A DNA stretch of 64,000 bases from Lederbergia citri (GTDB lineage Bacteria > Bacillota > Bacilli > Bacillales > Bacillaceae_C), in assembly GCF_018343625.1 (NCBI RefSeq), contig NZ_JAGYPG010000002.1, positions 539,280-603,279 of the forward strand. Reading direction: 5' to 3'. Both the position numbers and the translations under genes were made by a program. The notes below the pieces were generated by a model that searched no databases, was not told the DNA's origin, and was given only the letters and a program-made list of their open reading frames with translations. Positions 46,865 to 55,981 of the stretch are shown piece after piece; the first letter of the stretch is position 1, and each line of letters starts with the position of its first letter.

Positions 46865-47710
46865 ATGGCGATTCGTAGAAAATACAAAATGTATATGTAT
46901 CATGTGGTCATAGCGTTGCTCGGCTTTTTGATGGTCTACCCTATCCTTTGGACGATTGCAAGTTCTTTAAAACCAGAAAACGAAATTTTTCGAAATGCCT
47001 CATCGTTGAGCCCATCCTTTTTAAAGTGGGAAAATTACATTCAAGGTTGGAAAGGCTTTGGAAATATATCATTTACAACCTTTTTCGCGAATTCAACGAT
47101 TGTAACCGTCATGGTTGTCATCGGAACGATCATTTCATCCACATTAGTTGCTTTTGGATTTGCACGAATTAAGTTTCGCTTTAGGACACCGTTATTTATT
47201 TGTTTGCTGGCAACACTTATGTTGCCTCAACAAGTAACACTCATCCCTCAATATATACTTTTTCATAACCTAGGGTGGGTAAATACGTATTTGCCTTTAA
47301 TCGTGCCGGCATTCATTGGAGGCGTACCCTTCTTTATTTTTCTCATGGTGCAATTTATTCGCGGAATCCCTAGAGAGTTGGATGAAGCAGCCTATATTGA
47401 CGGATGCAGCACCTTCGGTATATTTTGGCGCATCATCTTGCCATTAACCACTCCAGCTATAGCAACGGTCGCCATTTTTTCCTTCTATTGGACGTGGGAT
47501 GATTTCATGGCACCGCTTATATACTTAAATGATACAAAATTATACACCGTCGCACTTGGATTAAAAATGTTTTCCGATCCGTCCTCGTTAACTGCCTGGG
47601 GTCCAATGCTCGCCATGTCAGTGGCGTCAATACTTCCTCAACTCATTATGTTTTTGTTTTTTCAAAAATACTTAGTTGAAGGGATTACCGCAGGTGGTGT
47701 GAAAGGGTAA
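46865..47710 (+). CDS. Sugar ABC transporter permease, MalG type
   Basis: This 281-residue protein has six membrane helices and the EAA loop DEAAYIDGCSTFGIFWRIILPLTTP. It ends in the typical FQKYLVEGITAGGVKG. It lies 14 bp after the MalF-type gene and closes the operon. Confidence 0.88.
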   Translation: MAIRRKYKMYMYHVVIALLGFLMVYPILWTIASSLKPENEIFRNASSLSPSFLKWENYIQGWKGFGNISFTTFFANSTIVTVMVVIGTIISSTLVAFGFARIKFRFRTPLFICLLATLMLPQQVTLIPQYILFHNLGWVNTYLPLIVPAFIGGVPFFIFLMVQFIRGIPRELDEAAYIDGCSTFGIFWRIILPLTTPAIATVAIFSFYWTWDDFMAPLIYLNDTKLYTVALGLKMFSDPSSLTAWGPMLAMSVASILPQLIMFLFFQKYLVEGITAGGVKG

Positions 47711-47728
47711 TAGTATTAAGTATGAAAA

Positions 47729-47767
47729 ATGCCAGTCTCCAACGTATGTACACGCCGAGACTGGCAT
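47729..47767. terminator. Terminator between convergent genes
   Basis: ATGCCAGTCTC and GAGACTGGCAT form an 11-bp perfect stem with a 17-nt loop. The minus-strand exit is TTTTTCAT, the plus-strand exit AACATTATTTC, so it serves the minus-strand gene best and may act both ways. Confidence 0.75.
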
Positions 47768-47777
47768 AACATTATTT

Positions 47778-48374
47778 CTACCTCTTTCTCCCCTTCATAA
47801 TAAATCCAACAACCATACCCACTGCTAAGCCTATTCCTAATGCTGTGAAAATAATGTATACCTGACTATCATTTTCTTGTTGTGCTGGCTTCTCCGATTT
47901 TTTTACACCATTATCTGATGAGAATTCTTTTAAAGGCTTCTCACCTTTTCCTAATTCATTTATATCTTCTGTTGCCGCAGCCAAAGGAGCGGTTCGTGAA
48001 CAAAGAGATACTCTAAGCTTCCCATCCACTTCATTCGCATACACTAAGTACTCTTTATTTAAGGAAAATTCGAAACCACAGCTCGCTGAATCTCTTTCAG
48101 TGTAAACAATCAATTCTGATTGATTACTCCCTTTCCACGACTGATCCACTTCAAATTTTACCTCAATCAAATCGGCAGAGGATTGGACTTTTTTATTTTT
48201 ATTTGAATCGACAACCTCAATTACTTTACCTGAAAATACAGCTGTACTACCATCTACCCCTTCCTGAACAGTCCCGACCGGAAGACAAGAGCATGCAAAA
48301 CCTTTAGAAGGTGATATAGCTAAAAATAAACAAGTCATTACCACTAAGCTGATAAACCAATGAAGTATTTTCAT
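47778..48374 (-). CDS. Secreted, membrane-anchored TIMP/NTR-like protein
   Basis: This 198-residue protein has a signal peptide (about 1-27), then mature CSCLPVGTVQEG and a beta-barrel-like region (AVFSGKVIEVVD, DLIEVKFEVDQSWKG, LIVYTERDSASCGFEFSLNKEYLVYANEVDG, VSLCSRTAPL). The CxC start and spaced cysteines are like the netrin/TIMP-type domain found in bacterial surface proteins. A hydrophilic spacer and a C-terminal membrane helix (about 172-193) followed by KGRKR anchor it outside the cell. The function is unknown; protease inhibition is only suggested by fold likeness. Confidence 0.72.
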   Translation of the reverse strand: MKILHWFISLVVMTCLFLAISPSKGFACSCLPVGTVQEGVDGSTAVFSGKVIEVVDSNKNKKVQSSADLIEVKFEVDQSWKGSNQSELIVYTERDSASCGFEFSLNKEYLVYANEVDGKLRVSLCSRTAPLAAATEDINELGKGEKPLKEFSSDNGVKKSEKPAQQENDSQVYIIFTALGIGLAVGMVVGFIMKGRKR

Positions 48375-48385
48375 TTTATATAGTC

Positions 48386-48429
48386 CCCTTTTTTCTTTTT
48401 AGACGGTTGGTGAATAAGATTGGTTACAG
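48386..48429 (-). repeat. Dispersed element, copy B (shared with 24753-24796)
   Basis: It carries the same CCTTTTTTCTTTTTAGA-GGTTG-AATA-GTTACA block. The minus-strand frame reads VTNLIHQPSKKKKGDYIK and stops at the start codon of the TIMP-like gene, whose ribosome site (GGGG) lies inside the element. Confidence 0.4.
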
Positions 48430-48742
48430 AGAAAGATGCTTAAATTGACGTGTGGAAAAAGTTAGACGCTTTTGATTAGCTAATTCGCATAGAGTAGCTT
48501 GTCTTATATCAGTAATCTAATCTCTTCTTCACTTTCACATTCTTTCCACACTTTTCTCTACTACGTAATGAATAATTTGATTGTTTTTTTGACTGAGTAA
48601 TTTCCATATTTCATTCTTCTATAAAACTGACGGTAAGAAAGTTTAAGTTTAAACCTCCACAATCTCAATAGAGTATACCCTACTGACTCAAGGTTTCCTA
48701 CTTTAACGTTGTAACCACAAATTTCTACCGGGTCAATAATAT
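48430..48742. other. Intergenic region, no supported gene
   Basis: About 310 bp between the TIMP-like gene and the permease terminator. A minus-strand open frame (48561-48770) runs through the terminator hairpin and has no ribosome site; it includes a basic stretch (LRLWRFKLKLSYRQFYRRM) that I cannot place. Confidence 0.4.
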
Positions 48743-48782
48743 AAAAGGCGAACAGGAGTGTCATTAACACTGTTCGCCTTTT
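48743..48782 (-). terminator. Intrinsic terminator of the Fbp/AEP-type ABC operon
   Basis: AAAAGGCGAACAG and CTGTTCGCCTTTT form a 13-bp perfect stem with a 14-nt loop. Confidence 0.8.
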
Positions 48783-48808
48783 ACTATTAGCATCTGTTTT
48801 TAAACTAC

Positions 48809-50533
48809 CTAATTTACACCTTTACCGCCTCTATTAAAGCCCAATCTACCATATACAAGCGTTAAGATGGTTGTATTGATAATCATTAGAATAACAGTAT
48901 AAACCAAATTCAATGCTCTTGTATCTGCCACTGCAGAATTACCTGTTGCTTTCATAATCGAAATTCCTAATGTCTCGTATAGAGGATGATAGAGAAAAAC
49001 AGTTAAATCATAATCTGGCAAAATACCGATAAAATTTAAAGCAAAGACACCCATGATAGAAGTAATAATGATTGGCAGAATTACTTTAATAAAAGTATAG
49101 AAAGAGTTAGCACCTAAATTTTTTGCAGCATCTTCAATTTCATTGTTAACACCATAAAGTGCTGATTTAGAAATGCGTAATGTAAAGGGAATATTGACGA
49201 TAATATAGCCAATAAGCAATATCCATATTGTCCCAGTTAAGACTTGATTAAACACAATTCCTTGCTGCACATTGTATGTCATCGTTAAACCTACTGCAAT
49301 TAAAGTTGACGGTAGAAACCAAGGAATCATTAAAAAGTAATCTAGTACATTCGTTAATCGATTGTTATATTTTTTCATTAAGTATGCACAGAATAAGCAA
49401 AATACAACAACTAGGAAAGATGATGAAAGCCCGTAGCTTAAAGATATGATATATGGTTTGAGTGCTGCCAAGCTTGAAAAAGCGAGAAAATAATTATTAA
49501 GAGTGAAGCTTTCAAACGTCAAAACGCCGGATGTAATAGCTAAAGAATCAGTAAAAGAATAAATAATAATCGCTAGAACTGGCATCGTATAGATAATAAA
49601 TAATAAATACGCAACAACATGTACGATGACATTAACCGTTTTACTATTGATCTTCTGTTTCTTCAAATTCGTTTTTGTTTTAGAGATTGACATGTAATTA
49701 CCTTTTTTCTCAGATCGCAACATAAAAGTCAAAACAATAATGGTTAGAATTCCTAAGAACAAGGCAAGTACAGTCGCTAATTTTTTTGAACTAGAGCTAT
49801 TAGCAAACGTTAAGATCATCGGGGTAATTGTTTGAAATTTTGAACCACCAAACACTAATGGTGCTGAAGTCGCACTTAATCCTGCTAAAAAAAGAAGGAT
49901 TGTTAATGCAAAGAGCGTTGGTTTTAAGGTTGGCAATACGACTTTTCTTAAAATCGTCATTTGCGATGCTCCTAAATTCTTAGCCGCTTCAATCGTCTGA
50001 TTATCAATATTCCTGATCGCACTTGATAAGAATAAAATATAATTAGATGTACATGCAAAGGTCATGACGAATACAACGGCAAACATTCCACTAAACCAAT
50101 TCGCGTTCCAATTTGGAAAAATGTCTATTAATAATTTTGTGAGCAAGCTATTGTTACCGTATACCAATTTATAACCTAAGTTAAGGGCAACACCGCCATA
50201 GATTAAGGTAGTGAAATAACTTAGTTTTAATATTTTTGCGCCTTTAATATCGAAATATTGTGTGCTCAAGACAAGAAATACCCCAACAATATTTACAGTA
50301 ATGACGAGAACGACAGCCAAGACAACACTATTTATCAAACTCCGGACTGCACGGTCTGACTTTAGAAGTTTTTGGACCGTTTCAAGTGAAAACGTGCCAG
50401 TACTAAAAAATGTCTCATATAGTGTATTAATATTAGGATAAACGAGGAATGCAAAAACGAACCATGTAATCAAGAGGGATAATATTATGATGATTGGATT
50501 AAATTTGAAACTCCGACTTTTTAGAATATCCAT
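48809..50533 (-). CDS. Two-module ABC transporter permease (FbpB/ThiP/PhnU type)
   Basis: This 574-residue protein has about twelve membrane helices in two tandem permease modules. Each has an EAA loop: EAAKNLGASQMTILRKVVLPTLKP (first half) and DAAKNLGANSFYTFIKVILPIIIT (second half). Such fused permeases import ferric iron, thiamine or 2-aminoethylphosphonate. ATG 50533 follows AGGGGAG. It is the third gene after the binding protein and ATPase. PhoP-like control and a divergent glycerophosphodiesterase favour a phosphorus compound, though no phosphonatase gene is adjacent. Confidence 0.85.
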   Translation of the reverse strand: MDILKSRSFKFNPIIIILSLLITWFVFAFLVYPNINTLYETFFSTGTFSLETVQKLLKSDRAVRSLINSVVLAVVLVITVNIVGVFLVLSTQYFDIKGAKILKLSYFTTLIYGGVALNLGYKLVYGNNSLLTKLLIDIFPNWNANWFSGMFAVVFVMTFACTSNYILFLSSAIRNIDNQTIEAAKNLGASQMTILRKVVLPTLKPTLFALTILLFLAGLSATSAPLVFGGSKFQTITPMILTFANSSSSKKLATVLALFLGILTIIVLTFMLRSEKKGNYMSISKTKTNLKKQKINSKTVNVIVHVVAYLLFIIYTMPVLAIIIYSFTDSLAITSGVLTFESFTLNNYFLAFSSLAALKPYIISLSYGLSSSFLVVVFCLFCAYLMKKYNNRLTNVLDYFLMIPWFLPSTLIAVGLTMTYNVQQGIVFNQVLTGTIWILLIGYIIVNIPFTLRISKSALYGVNNEIEDAAKNLGANSFYTFIKVILPIIITSIMGVFALNFIGILPDYDLTVFLYHPLYETLGISIMKATGNSAVADTRALNLVYTVILMIINTTILTLVYGRLGFNRGGKGVN

Positions 50534-50550
50534 TGTCAACTCCCCTTCTA

Positions 50551-51582
50551 CTAGACGTACTGTAGAATATCCCTTTGATTAAAGATCACCCTAACCTGCT
50601 GATTTTGAAGCGTATCGGATGAAATATTTCTGATTAAGATGGAACTGATTAAGATATCTTCAACTTTTATCGAATATTTTGTATAAATACCATAGTATTC
50701 AGACTCAACCACAACACCTTCAAACGATATTTCCTCACCAGTTAGTTGATAATCTTCATCTGGCGAAATTATTTTCGCTTTCTCAATTCGAATATAAAAT
50801 TCCTTATGAGCTTTTAAATTTAAGAGATTAAATTTTTGCGGATATTTATGAATCAATGGTGAAATATTGTTATTATCTCCTACGAAATTACAAACGAATT
50901 TGCAAGCTGATTGTTCATAAATCTCCTTTGGTGTTCCAATTTGTTCAATTTCACCATCATTAAATACCGCAATTCGATCAGATAAAGTTAAAGCTTCTTC
51001 CTGATCATGAGTTACATATACCATCGTAATTCCAAACTTTTTTTGCAGACTTTTCAACTCGTTACGCAATTGAACTCTAAGTTGGGCATCTAAGTTTGAT
51101 AAAGGCTCGTCTAATACGAGAATGCTTGGCTTCGTAATTAGTGCCCGCGCAATCGCAACACGCTGTTGCTGTCCACCTGATAAGTCAGAAACCTTTTTAT
51201 TCAATTGTTCCTCTTTCAAATCTACCTTTTGGGCAATTTCTTGTACTCTTCGTTTAATTTCATGTTTATTCACTTTGTCTACTTTAGGTCCAAAAGCAAT
51301 ATTTTCATATACCGTCATTGTTGGAAAAAGCGCATAGCTTTGAAACACCATTTTAATATCACGTTTTTCAGTGGGTAAATCTGTAATATCTTCATCATTA
51401 ATGAGAATTCGTCCTGTCGTCGGGTTAACGAAACCAACTAATGCACGTAATGTAGTTGTTTTCCCACAGCCAGATGGTCCTAAAAAGGTGAAAAACTCTC
51501 CATCATTGATCTGGAAGTTCAAGTTTTTTATTGCTACAAAATCATTATATTTAATCGTGATATCTTTAAATGTAATCATCAT
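50551..51582 (-). CDS. ABC transporter ATP-binding protein (PotA/FbpC/PhnT type)
   Basis: This 343-residue protein has Walker A GPSGCGKTT, Q-loop QSYALFP, signature LSGGQQQRVAIARA, Walker B ILVLDEPLSNLD, H-loop YVTHDQEEAL and a C-terminal TOBE-like domain. ATG 51582 is chosen because AGAAGGGGA lies six bases upstream; the frame is open further up without a ribosome site. It drives the two-module permease encoded next. Confidence 0.88.
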   Translation of the reverse strand: MMITFKDITIKYNDFVAIKNLNFQINDGEFFTFLGPSGCGKTTTLRALVGFVNPTTGRILINDEDITDLPTEKRDIKMVFQSYALFPTMTVYENIAFGPKVDKVNKHEIKRRVQEIAQKVDLKEEQLNKKVSDLSGGQQQRVAIARALITKPSILVLDEPLSNLDAQLRVQLRNELKSLQKKFGITMVYVTHDQEEALTLSDRIAVFNDGEIEQIGTPKEIYEQSACKFVCNFVGDNNNISPLIHKYPQKFNLLNLKAHKEFYIRIEKAKIISPDEDYQLTGEEISFEGVVVESEYYGIYTKYSIKVEDILISSILIRNISSDTLQNQQVRVIFNQRDILQYV

Positions 51583-51631
51583 TGCTTTCCCCTTCTTAAG
51601 AACTTCTATCAAACTACCTGTTTTAATTAAA

Positions 51632-51674
51632 ACGGATTGAAATAAAGGCAAGCCTTCACCCTATTTCAATCCGT
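51632..51674 (-). other. Intercistronic hairpin after the binding-protein gene
   Basis: ACGGATTGAAATA and TATTTCAATCCGT form a perfect 13-bp stem with a 17-nt loop between the binding-protein stop and the ATPase start, without a T run. Confidence 0.6.
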
Positions 51675-51720
51675 ATATTTATTTCATAATTAAGCTATGT
51701 AATGCATCGATTCAAATAAA

Positions 51721-52821
51721 TTAGAAGATTTCTAGTTCTAATTTTTCTACCCAATCATCGATATTTTCTGTTACAAATGACCAGTTGATATCTTGTGGAA
51801 CGACACTATCAAATATTTGTCTTTGGAAATCAGACGCTTTGTCTAGTGCACCCTTGTTAACAGGCATTGCATTAAATTTTTCAGCAAAAGCACCTTGAGT
51901 TTCAGCAGAACCAAACCAATCAACAAATTTCTGTGCAACTTCTTCTTGTTTTGTACCTTTCACAATTCCTACGCTCTCAACAACTAATGGTGTTCCTACT
52001 TCCGGATGAATAAAAACAGCCTCTGTTCCATATTGTTCTTGATTCACAGCAAGATTACCTGAAATCATCGTCCCGATTGGAGCATCACCTGAAGCAAACA
52101 TGGAAAAAAAGTCTTCACCTTCAGGAATTTGCACCCCATTTTTATAAAAACGTTCAACTGTTTCCCAGCCTTTAGCAGAAATACCTAATTCTCCGTTTGG
52201 ATCTTCAAACTGTGCAATAATACTTGCTATGATAACTTTTGCAGTTGCAGAGCCTAAATCATCACGTGCTTGAAAAATGCCCTTGAATTTCTCATTGTTA
52301 GCTAATTCAAGATAACTGTCAGGCACATCTGCTTTTTCAACAAATTCAGGATTATATGATAAAATTAGTGCTTGTTTCACTAATCCATGATAGTAATCAG
52401 CTTCATCATTAATTCCTGCTTCAATTTCTTCAGCCCAATTAGGAGCAAATGGTATTAGAACGTCTTCTGCTTTTAATTGTTCAAAAAACATGTGATTCAA
52501 ACCAAAAACAACATCTGCGACCGGGTTAGCCTTTTCTGAAATCAATCGGTTCGTGATGTCACCACCACCAGCTCCAACAATTTCAATGTTAAAACCTGCT
52601 TTTTTACCTTCTTCAACAATCCATTCGGCTTTACCATCACTGTTTGAGTTCGTATAAACGATTAACGGCTTATCAGAAGTAGTTGATTTAGCTTCTACTT
52701 TCGGTGCAGGATCAGTCGTTGGTTCGTTTGCATTTCCAGTAGCTTGACCTTTCCCACAAGCAGATAGTACAAATAAAATAAATAAAGTTCCGAAAAATAT
52801 AACCGCTTTTCTCATGTTCAC
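51721..52821 (-). CDS. Solute-binding lipoprotein (FbpA/2-aminoethylphosphonate-binding type)
   Basis: This 366-residue protein has a lipoprotein signal (MRKAVIFFGTLFILFVLSAC) and a type II binding fold: PLIVYTNSNSDGKAEWIVEEGKKAG, VEIVGAGGGDITNRLISEKANP-like ADVVFGLNH, ALILSYNPEFV and PLVVESVGIVKGT. The pattern fits the iron/thiamine/phosphonate binder group, close to AEP-binding proteins by feel. Two adjacent tyrosines (DYYHG) are not placed like the ferric-ion ligands of FbpA. GTG 52821 follows GGGAGG. A four-hexamer PhoP-like array lies 76 bp upstream in the right orientation. Confidence 0.82.
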   Translation of the reverse strand: MNMRKAVIFFGTLFILFVLSACGKGQATGNANEPTTDPAPKVEAKSTTSDKPLIVYTNSNSDGKAEWIVEEGKKAGFNIEIVGAGGGDITNRLISEKANPVADVVFGLNHMFFEQLKAEDVLIPFAPNWAEEIEAGINDEADYYHGLVKQALILSYNPEFVEKADVPDSYLELANNEKFKGIFQARDDLGSATAKVIIASIIAQFEDPNGELGISAKGWETVERFYKNGVQIPEGEDFFSMFASGDAPIGTMISGNLAVNQEQYGTEAVFIHPEVGTPLVVESVGIVKGTKQEEVAQKFVDWFGSAETQGAFAEKFNAMPVNKGALDKASDFQRQIFDSVVPQDINWSFVTENIDDWVEKLELEIF

Positions 52822-52896
52822 GCTTATCCATTCCTCCCTGAAGTAAACTGTGTCAATTATTGTCGATTGTTGACAATTTTAACTATAGACTTCCAT

Positions 52897-52935
52897 TGTT
52901 AATTAGATATATTTATGATGTAAATTAGATGTAAA
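52897..52935 (-). promoter_or_regulatory. PhoP-box-like array upstream of the ABC operon
   Basis: On the minus strand TTTACA, TTTACA, AATATA and TTAACA occur at an exact 11-bp period (plus-strand starts 52930, 52919, 52908, 52897). A -10-like TAAAAT follows about 20 bp downstream (TATAGTTAAAATTG). Geometry and orientation match PhoP-activated promoters of Bacillus. Confidence 0.65.
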
Positions 52936-53097
52936 TATTTTGTGAATTCTAAATATACATGTACTTAGCAACTAAAAGTTCTTGATTGCTCTAATTAATG
53001 AGAGTTCTAGATTAATAACGCTAGATAATGACTTAGTTAAGGTCATTATTAACATCCTTAAAAGGTTGAATAAATAAAAAAACATGTGGATTAAAAG

Positions 53098-53247
53098 GTG
53101 AACATAAGATGGAAAAACTTTTCGATAGATGACATTAGACAAATAGCTACTGAAAAAGATGACTGGTCCTTATCCAATGAATATCTTAATCAATTAATTA
53201 AATTAACAAGAAATCATTCTGAGTGGCATGTCGGAAACACATCCTAA
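53098..53247 (+). other. Short open frame, possible gene remnant
   Basis: From GTG 53098 the frame encodes 49 residues (IRWKNFSIDDIRQIATEKDD, SLSNEYLNQLIKLTRNHSEW, HVGNTS). The composition is protein-like, but there is no clear ribosome site and no family was recognised. It may be the N-terminal scrap of a larger gene. Confidence 0.3.
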
Positions 53248-53338
53248 CATATTAGAAAAGGAAACATGGTAAAGTAGTATTGGTTATTTGTCGGAAGAGT
53301 TTAAGAAATCTAAATATGGAAGGAAGAAGTTAAAAATC

Positions 53339-54070
53339 ATGATCGAAAGACTTCAAGCTGAATCTAGTATAATCGTAGCTGCTCATCGCGGTTTTAGTTC
53401 TGAGTATCCTGAAAATACGCTTTTGGCATTTCAAAAAGCAGTTGATATTGGCGTGGATATGATTGAGTTTGATCTACGACTATCTAAAGACGATGAAGTG
53501 GCGATCATCCATGATCAAACGGTGGATAGGACGACGAATGATTCGGGGAAGGTGAATGATTTGACGTTAAAAGAGTTAAAAGAATTGGATGCTGGTGATG
53601 GGCAAAAGATTCCCTCACTAGAGGAGTTCTGCGAGTTACTTCAACCATATCCTGAATTACTTTTTAACGTTGAAATCAAGCGTGGCGATAAGGCAATTGA
53701 GGTTACTGATCGTGCAATCGAGATTCTAAGGAAATTTGCTTTTCTTGATAGGTGCGTTTTTACAAGTTTCGATGCTAACATTGTTGAGTATATTCATGAT
53801 AAATATCATTTTAAAACACAAGGGTTTCCGGAGGATCAAATGTCTAATTATATCCCAGGTGAAAACGGAACTTTTTCCAAACTATGGGCCATCGGTATTG
53901 ATATGAAATTATTGAATCCTAACATCGTTCAAGATTATAAAAATGCCAGTAAACTCACATGGTGCTTTTGTCCAGACGATGAAGAACAAGTCACATATTC
54001 ATTAGATTGCGGCGTAACCTTAATGACATGCAATAATCCACTACCAGCGTTACAGTACTTAGGAAAATAA
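53339..54070 (+). CDS. Glycerophosphodiester phosphodiesterase
   Basis: This 243-residue cytoplasmic GDPD has VAAHRGFSSEYPENTLLAFQKA, EFDLRLSKDDEVAIIHDQTVDRTTND (metal ligands, catalytic His), NVEIKRG and a C-terminal TLMTCNNP. It releases glycerol-3-phosphate from glycerophosphodiesters. ATG 53339 follows GGAAGGAAG; the frame is open to 53288 without a ribosome site. It is divergent from the PhoP-box-bearing ABC operon and differs in sequence from ugpQ, so it is a second, non-duplicate scavenging enzyme. Confidence 0.88.
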   Translation: MIERLQAESSIIVAAHRGFSSEYPENTLLAFQKAVDIGVDMIEFDLRLSKDDEVAIIHDQTVDRTTNDSGKVNDLTLKELKELDAGDGQKIPSLEEFCELLQPYPELLFNVEIKRGDKAIEVTDRAIEILRKFAFLDRCVFTSFDANIVEYIHDKYHFKTQGFPEDQMSNYIPGENGTFSKLWAIGIDMKLLNPNIVQDYKNASKLTWCFCPDDEEQVTYSLDCGVTLMTCNNPLPALQYLGK

Positions 54071-54089
54071 AAAGTATATAAACAGAACA

Positions 54090-54130
54090 GCAGGAGTAGA
54101 AATTCTAACATTATTCTACTCCTGCCTTTG
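54090..54130 (+). terminator. Intrinsic terminator of the GDPD gene
   Basis: GCAGGAGTAGAA and TTCTACTCCTGC form a 12-bp perfect stem with a 12-nt loop, followed by CTTTGTATTT. Confidence 0.75.
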
Positions 54131-54269
54131 TATTTATTGATCTTCCCTATATTACTGTTTTTCACTACCATTACCTACGATATATCGAGGGTAATAGTAG
54201 TACTAAGTAAAAAAATCATATTATCTTCTTTTTTTATTTACAGCAACCAAACCCACTTTTGCAGTCCCA

Positions 54270-55127
54270 CTACTTTCCTTTCAAAGCTTCCCTAGAAACA
54301 TAGATAAATCTCTCAAACCGGGCACAGACATGACACTTCTGCATCGGATAATTTTCATAAAAATAGTCGATGATTCTCCCAGGTTTTTCCGAATTTCCAG
54401 CAAACATATCATAATGGAGAGGGATCATTGTATCTACGCCTGCTGCTACAGCTAGTTCAGCTGCCTCTCTTACATCCATATTACCAACTATCTCTCGCTC
54501 ATTTCTAAAGAAGTCTCTTCCATTGATTGGAAGAAGGGCCAAGTCAATAGCTTCCTTTCTCAACGTTTCTACTAATTTAGGAAAAATCACTGTATCCCCT
54601 GCATGATATACCTTTACTCCGTTCCAATCCAAAATATATCCTACAAATCGGTGACCATCCTCAGGTGAATATTCAAATTCTTCATGTGCAGCAGGAATTG
54701 CTTTTATCTTAACATCAGTAGTACACCATTCTAAATTTGTATCAGCCTTCACTATATTTTCAGGACTGACACCACATTCTTGCAATTGATCATTACAATA
54801 GGCAGGAGCGATAAACTTAGTTTGATTATTTACCTTAGCAATCGCCTCCACAGCATATGGATCCAAGTGGTCACTATGATCATGCGAGATACAAACATAA
54901 TCGATATTTGTTAACAATTCTGCCTGAAAAGGAGGAGCGAATACCCGATATGGTGCAGGATCCAAATAAGGATCGATGCAAACAATTTTATTCCCATCAC
55001 CCTTCAAAAGAACACTATTCTGACCCAAAAACCAAACAGCAAGCATTCCTTCTGGGACTACCGTTTCATTAAGTTCCTTCAATATTTCTAACCCACGTTC
55101 CGATTGTTCCATTTTCCTTTTACTCAT
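54270..55127 (-). CDS. UlaG-like metallo-beta-lactamase-fold hydrolase
   Basis: This 285-residue protein has the metal-binding motif CISHDHSDHLD, a later HAGDTVIFPKL and IPLHYDMF, with the UlaG-type start GMLAVWFLGQNSVLLKG and VCIDPYLDP. UlaG is L-ascorbate-6-phosphate lactonase, so a sugar-acid lactone is a reasonable substrate guess. ATG 55127 follows AAAGGAA, 22 bp after the upstream SDR gene. It is the last gene of a five-gene catabolic operon. Confidence 0.85.
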   Translation of the reverse strand: MSKRKMEQSERGLEILKELNETVVPEGMLAVWFLGQNSVLLKGDGNKIVCIDPYLDPAPYRVFAPPFQAELLTNIDYVCISHDHSDHLDPYAVEAIAKVNNQTKFIAPAYCNDQLQECGVSPENIVKADTNLEWCTTDVKIKAIPAAHEEFEYSPEDGHRFVGYILDWNGVKVYHAGDTVIFPKLVETLRKEAIDLALLPINGRDFFRNEREIVGNMDVREAAELAVAAGVDTMIPLHYDMFAGNSEKPGRIIDYFYENYPMQKCHVCARFERFIYVSREALKGK

Positions 55128-55149
55128 TTCCTTTCTTACCGAGAGCGTC

Positions 55150-55923
55150 TTAGTCCAACCCCCCGTTAATATGTAGTTCAGTACCTGTAACCTGGCTGGA
55201 TTCATTTGATAATAAGTATACAACACCATATGCCATATCCTCGGCCGTTTGCATTCTCCCTGAAGGAATTGCACTTTCCGCCCATTCTACGAGTTTTTCC
55301 TTGCTCGTTCCCATACTTTCATGCAGTTCAATTTCCCCTTCAGAGGCAACCCATCCAACTGTTATCCAATTCGAACGAATTTGCTTTTTGGCATAATGAG
55401 TAGCGATGCTTTTATTTAACGTTAGCATAGCTCCTTTCGCACAGGAATACGCAACCAAGTTTTCTCCACCCGCATACCCGTTCGTTGATCCAATTTGAAC
55501 AATGGATCCCTTTCCCATTTTCAACATCTCTTTTATGGCGTATTTGGAACAAAAGAATGCGCCTTTAATATTCACATCAAAAATGGCATCAAATAAATCC
55601 TCTGTAGTATCAAGAATCGTTCCTCTTGGAAAAATTCCTGCATTATTAACCAAGCCGTCAATTCGGCCAAAATGAGCGACTGATTCCTCGATTAACTCTT
55701 TACAAGCCTGCTCAGATGAAATATCTTTTTGAATAAAAATGGCTTCTGTTTCATAACGAATCTGTATTTCTTCCACAACTGCATTCCCAGCATCTCTATT
55801 TCTCCCACTTACTACGACTTTAGCTCCTTCTTCTGCACACATCAAAGCAATACCTTTTCCTATTCCTTTTGTCGAACCCGTGATGACGACTACTTTATCT
55901 TGAAGACGGTTGCCCATTCGCAT
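55150..55923 (-). CDS. SDR-family oxidoreductase
   Basis: This protein of about 257 residues has the cofactor motif TGSTKGIGKG, NNAG (LVNNAGIFP), catalytic Ser (QIGSTNG) and YSCAK. The closing TGTELHINGGLD is typical of sugar or polyol dehydrogenases. The start is ATG 55923 or 55917; no strong ribosome site separates them. It is one of three SDRs in the operon, likely acting on successive sugar intermediates. Confidence 0.85.
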   Translation of the reverse strand: MRMGNRLQDKVVVITGSTKGIGKGIALMCAEEGAKVVVSGRNRDAGNAVVEEIQIRYETEAIFIQKDISSEQACKELIEESVAHFGRIDGLVNNAGIFPRGTILDTTEDLFDAIFDVNIKGAFFCSKYAIKEMLKMGKGSIVQIGSTNGYAGGENLVAYSCAKGAMLTLNKSIATHYAKKQIRSNWITVGWVASEGEIELHESMGTSKEKLVEWAESAIPSGRMQTAEDMAYGVVYLLSNESSQVTGTELHINGGLD

Positions 55924-55981
55924 CACTCTTTCTTTTTTAAAACTTCATTCGATTTTGACTGCTACAAAAAACACTACACTC

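Noticed and set aside
48561..48770. Minus-strand 69-codon open frame
   Set aside because: It includes the operon terminator hairpin, has no ribosome site and matches nothing I know.
51721..52821. Ferric-iron-binding FbpA
   Set aside because: The typical paired tyrosine iron ligands are not placed as expected and the promoter carries a PhoP-like array, so iron was not chosen as substrate.
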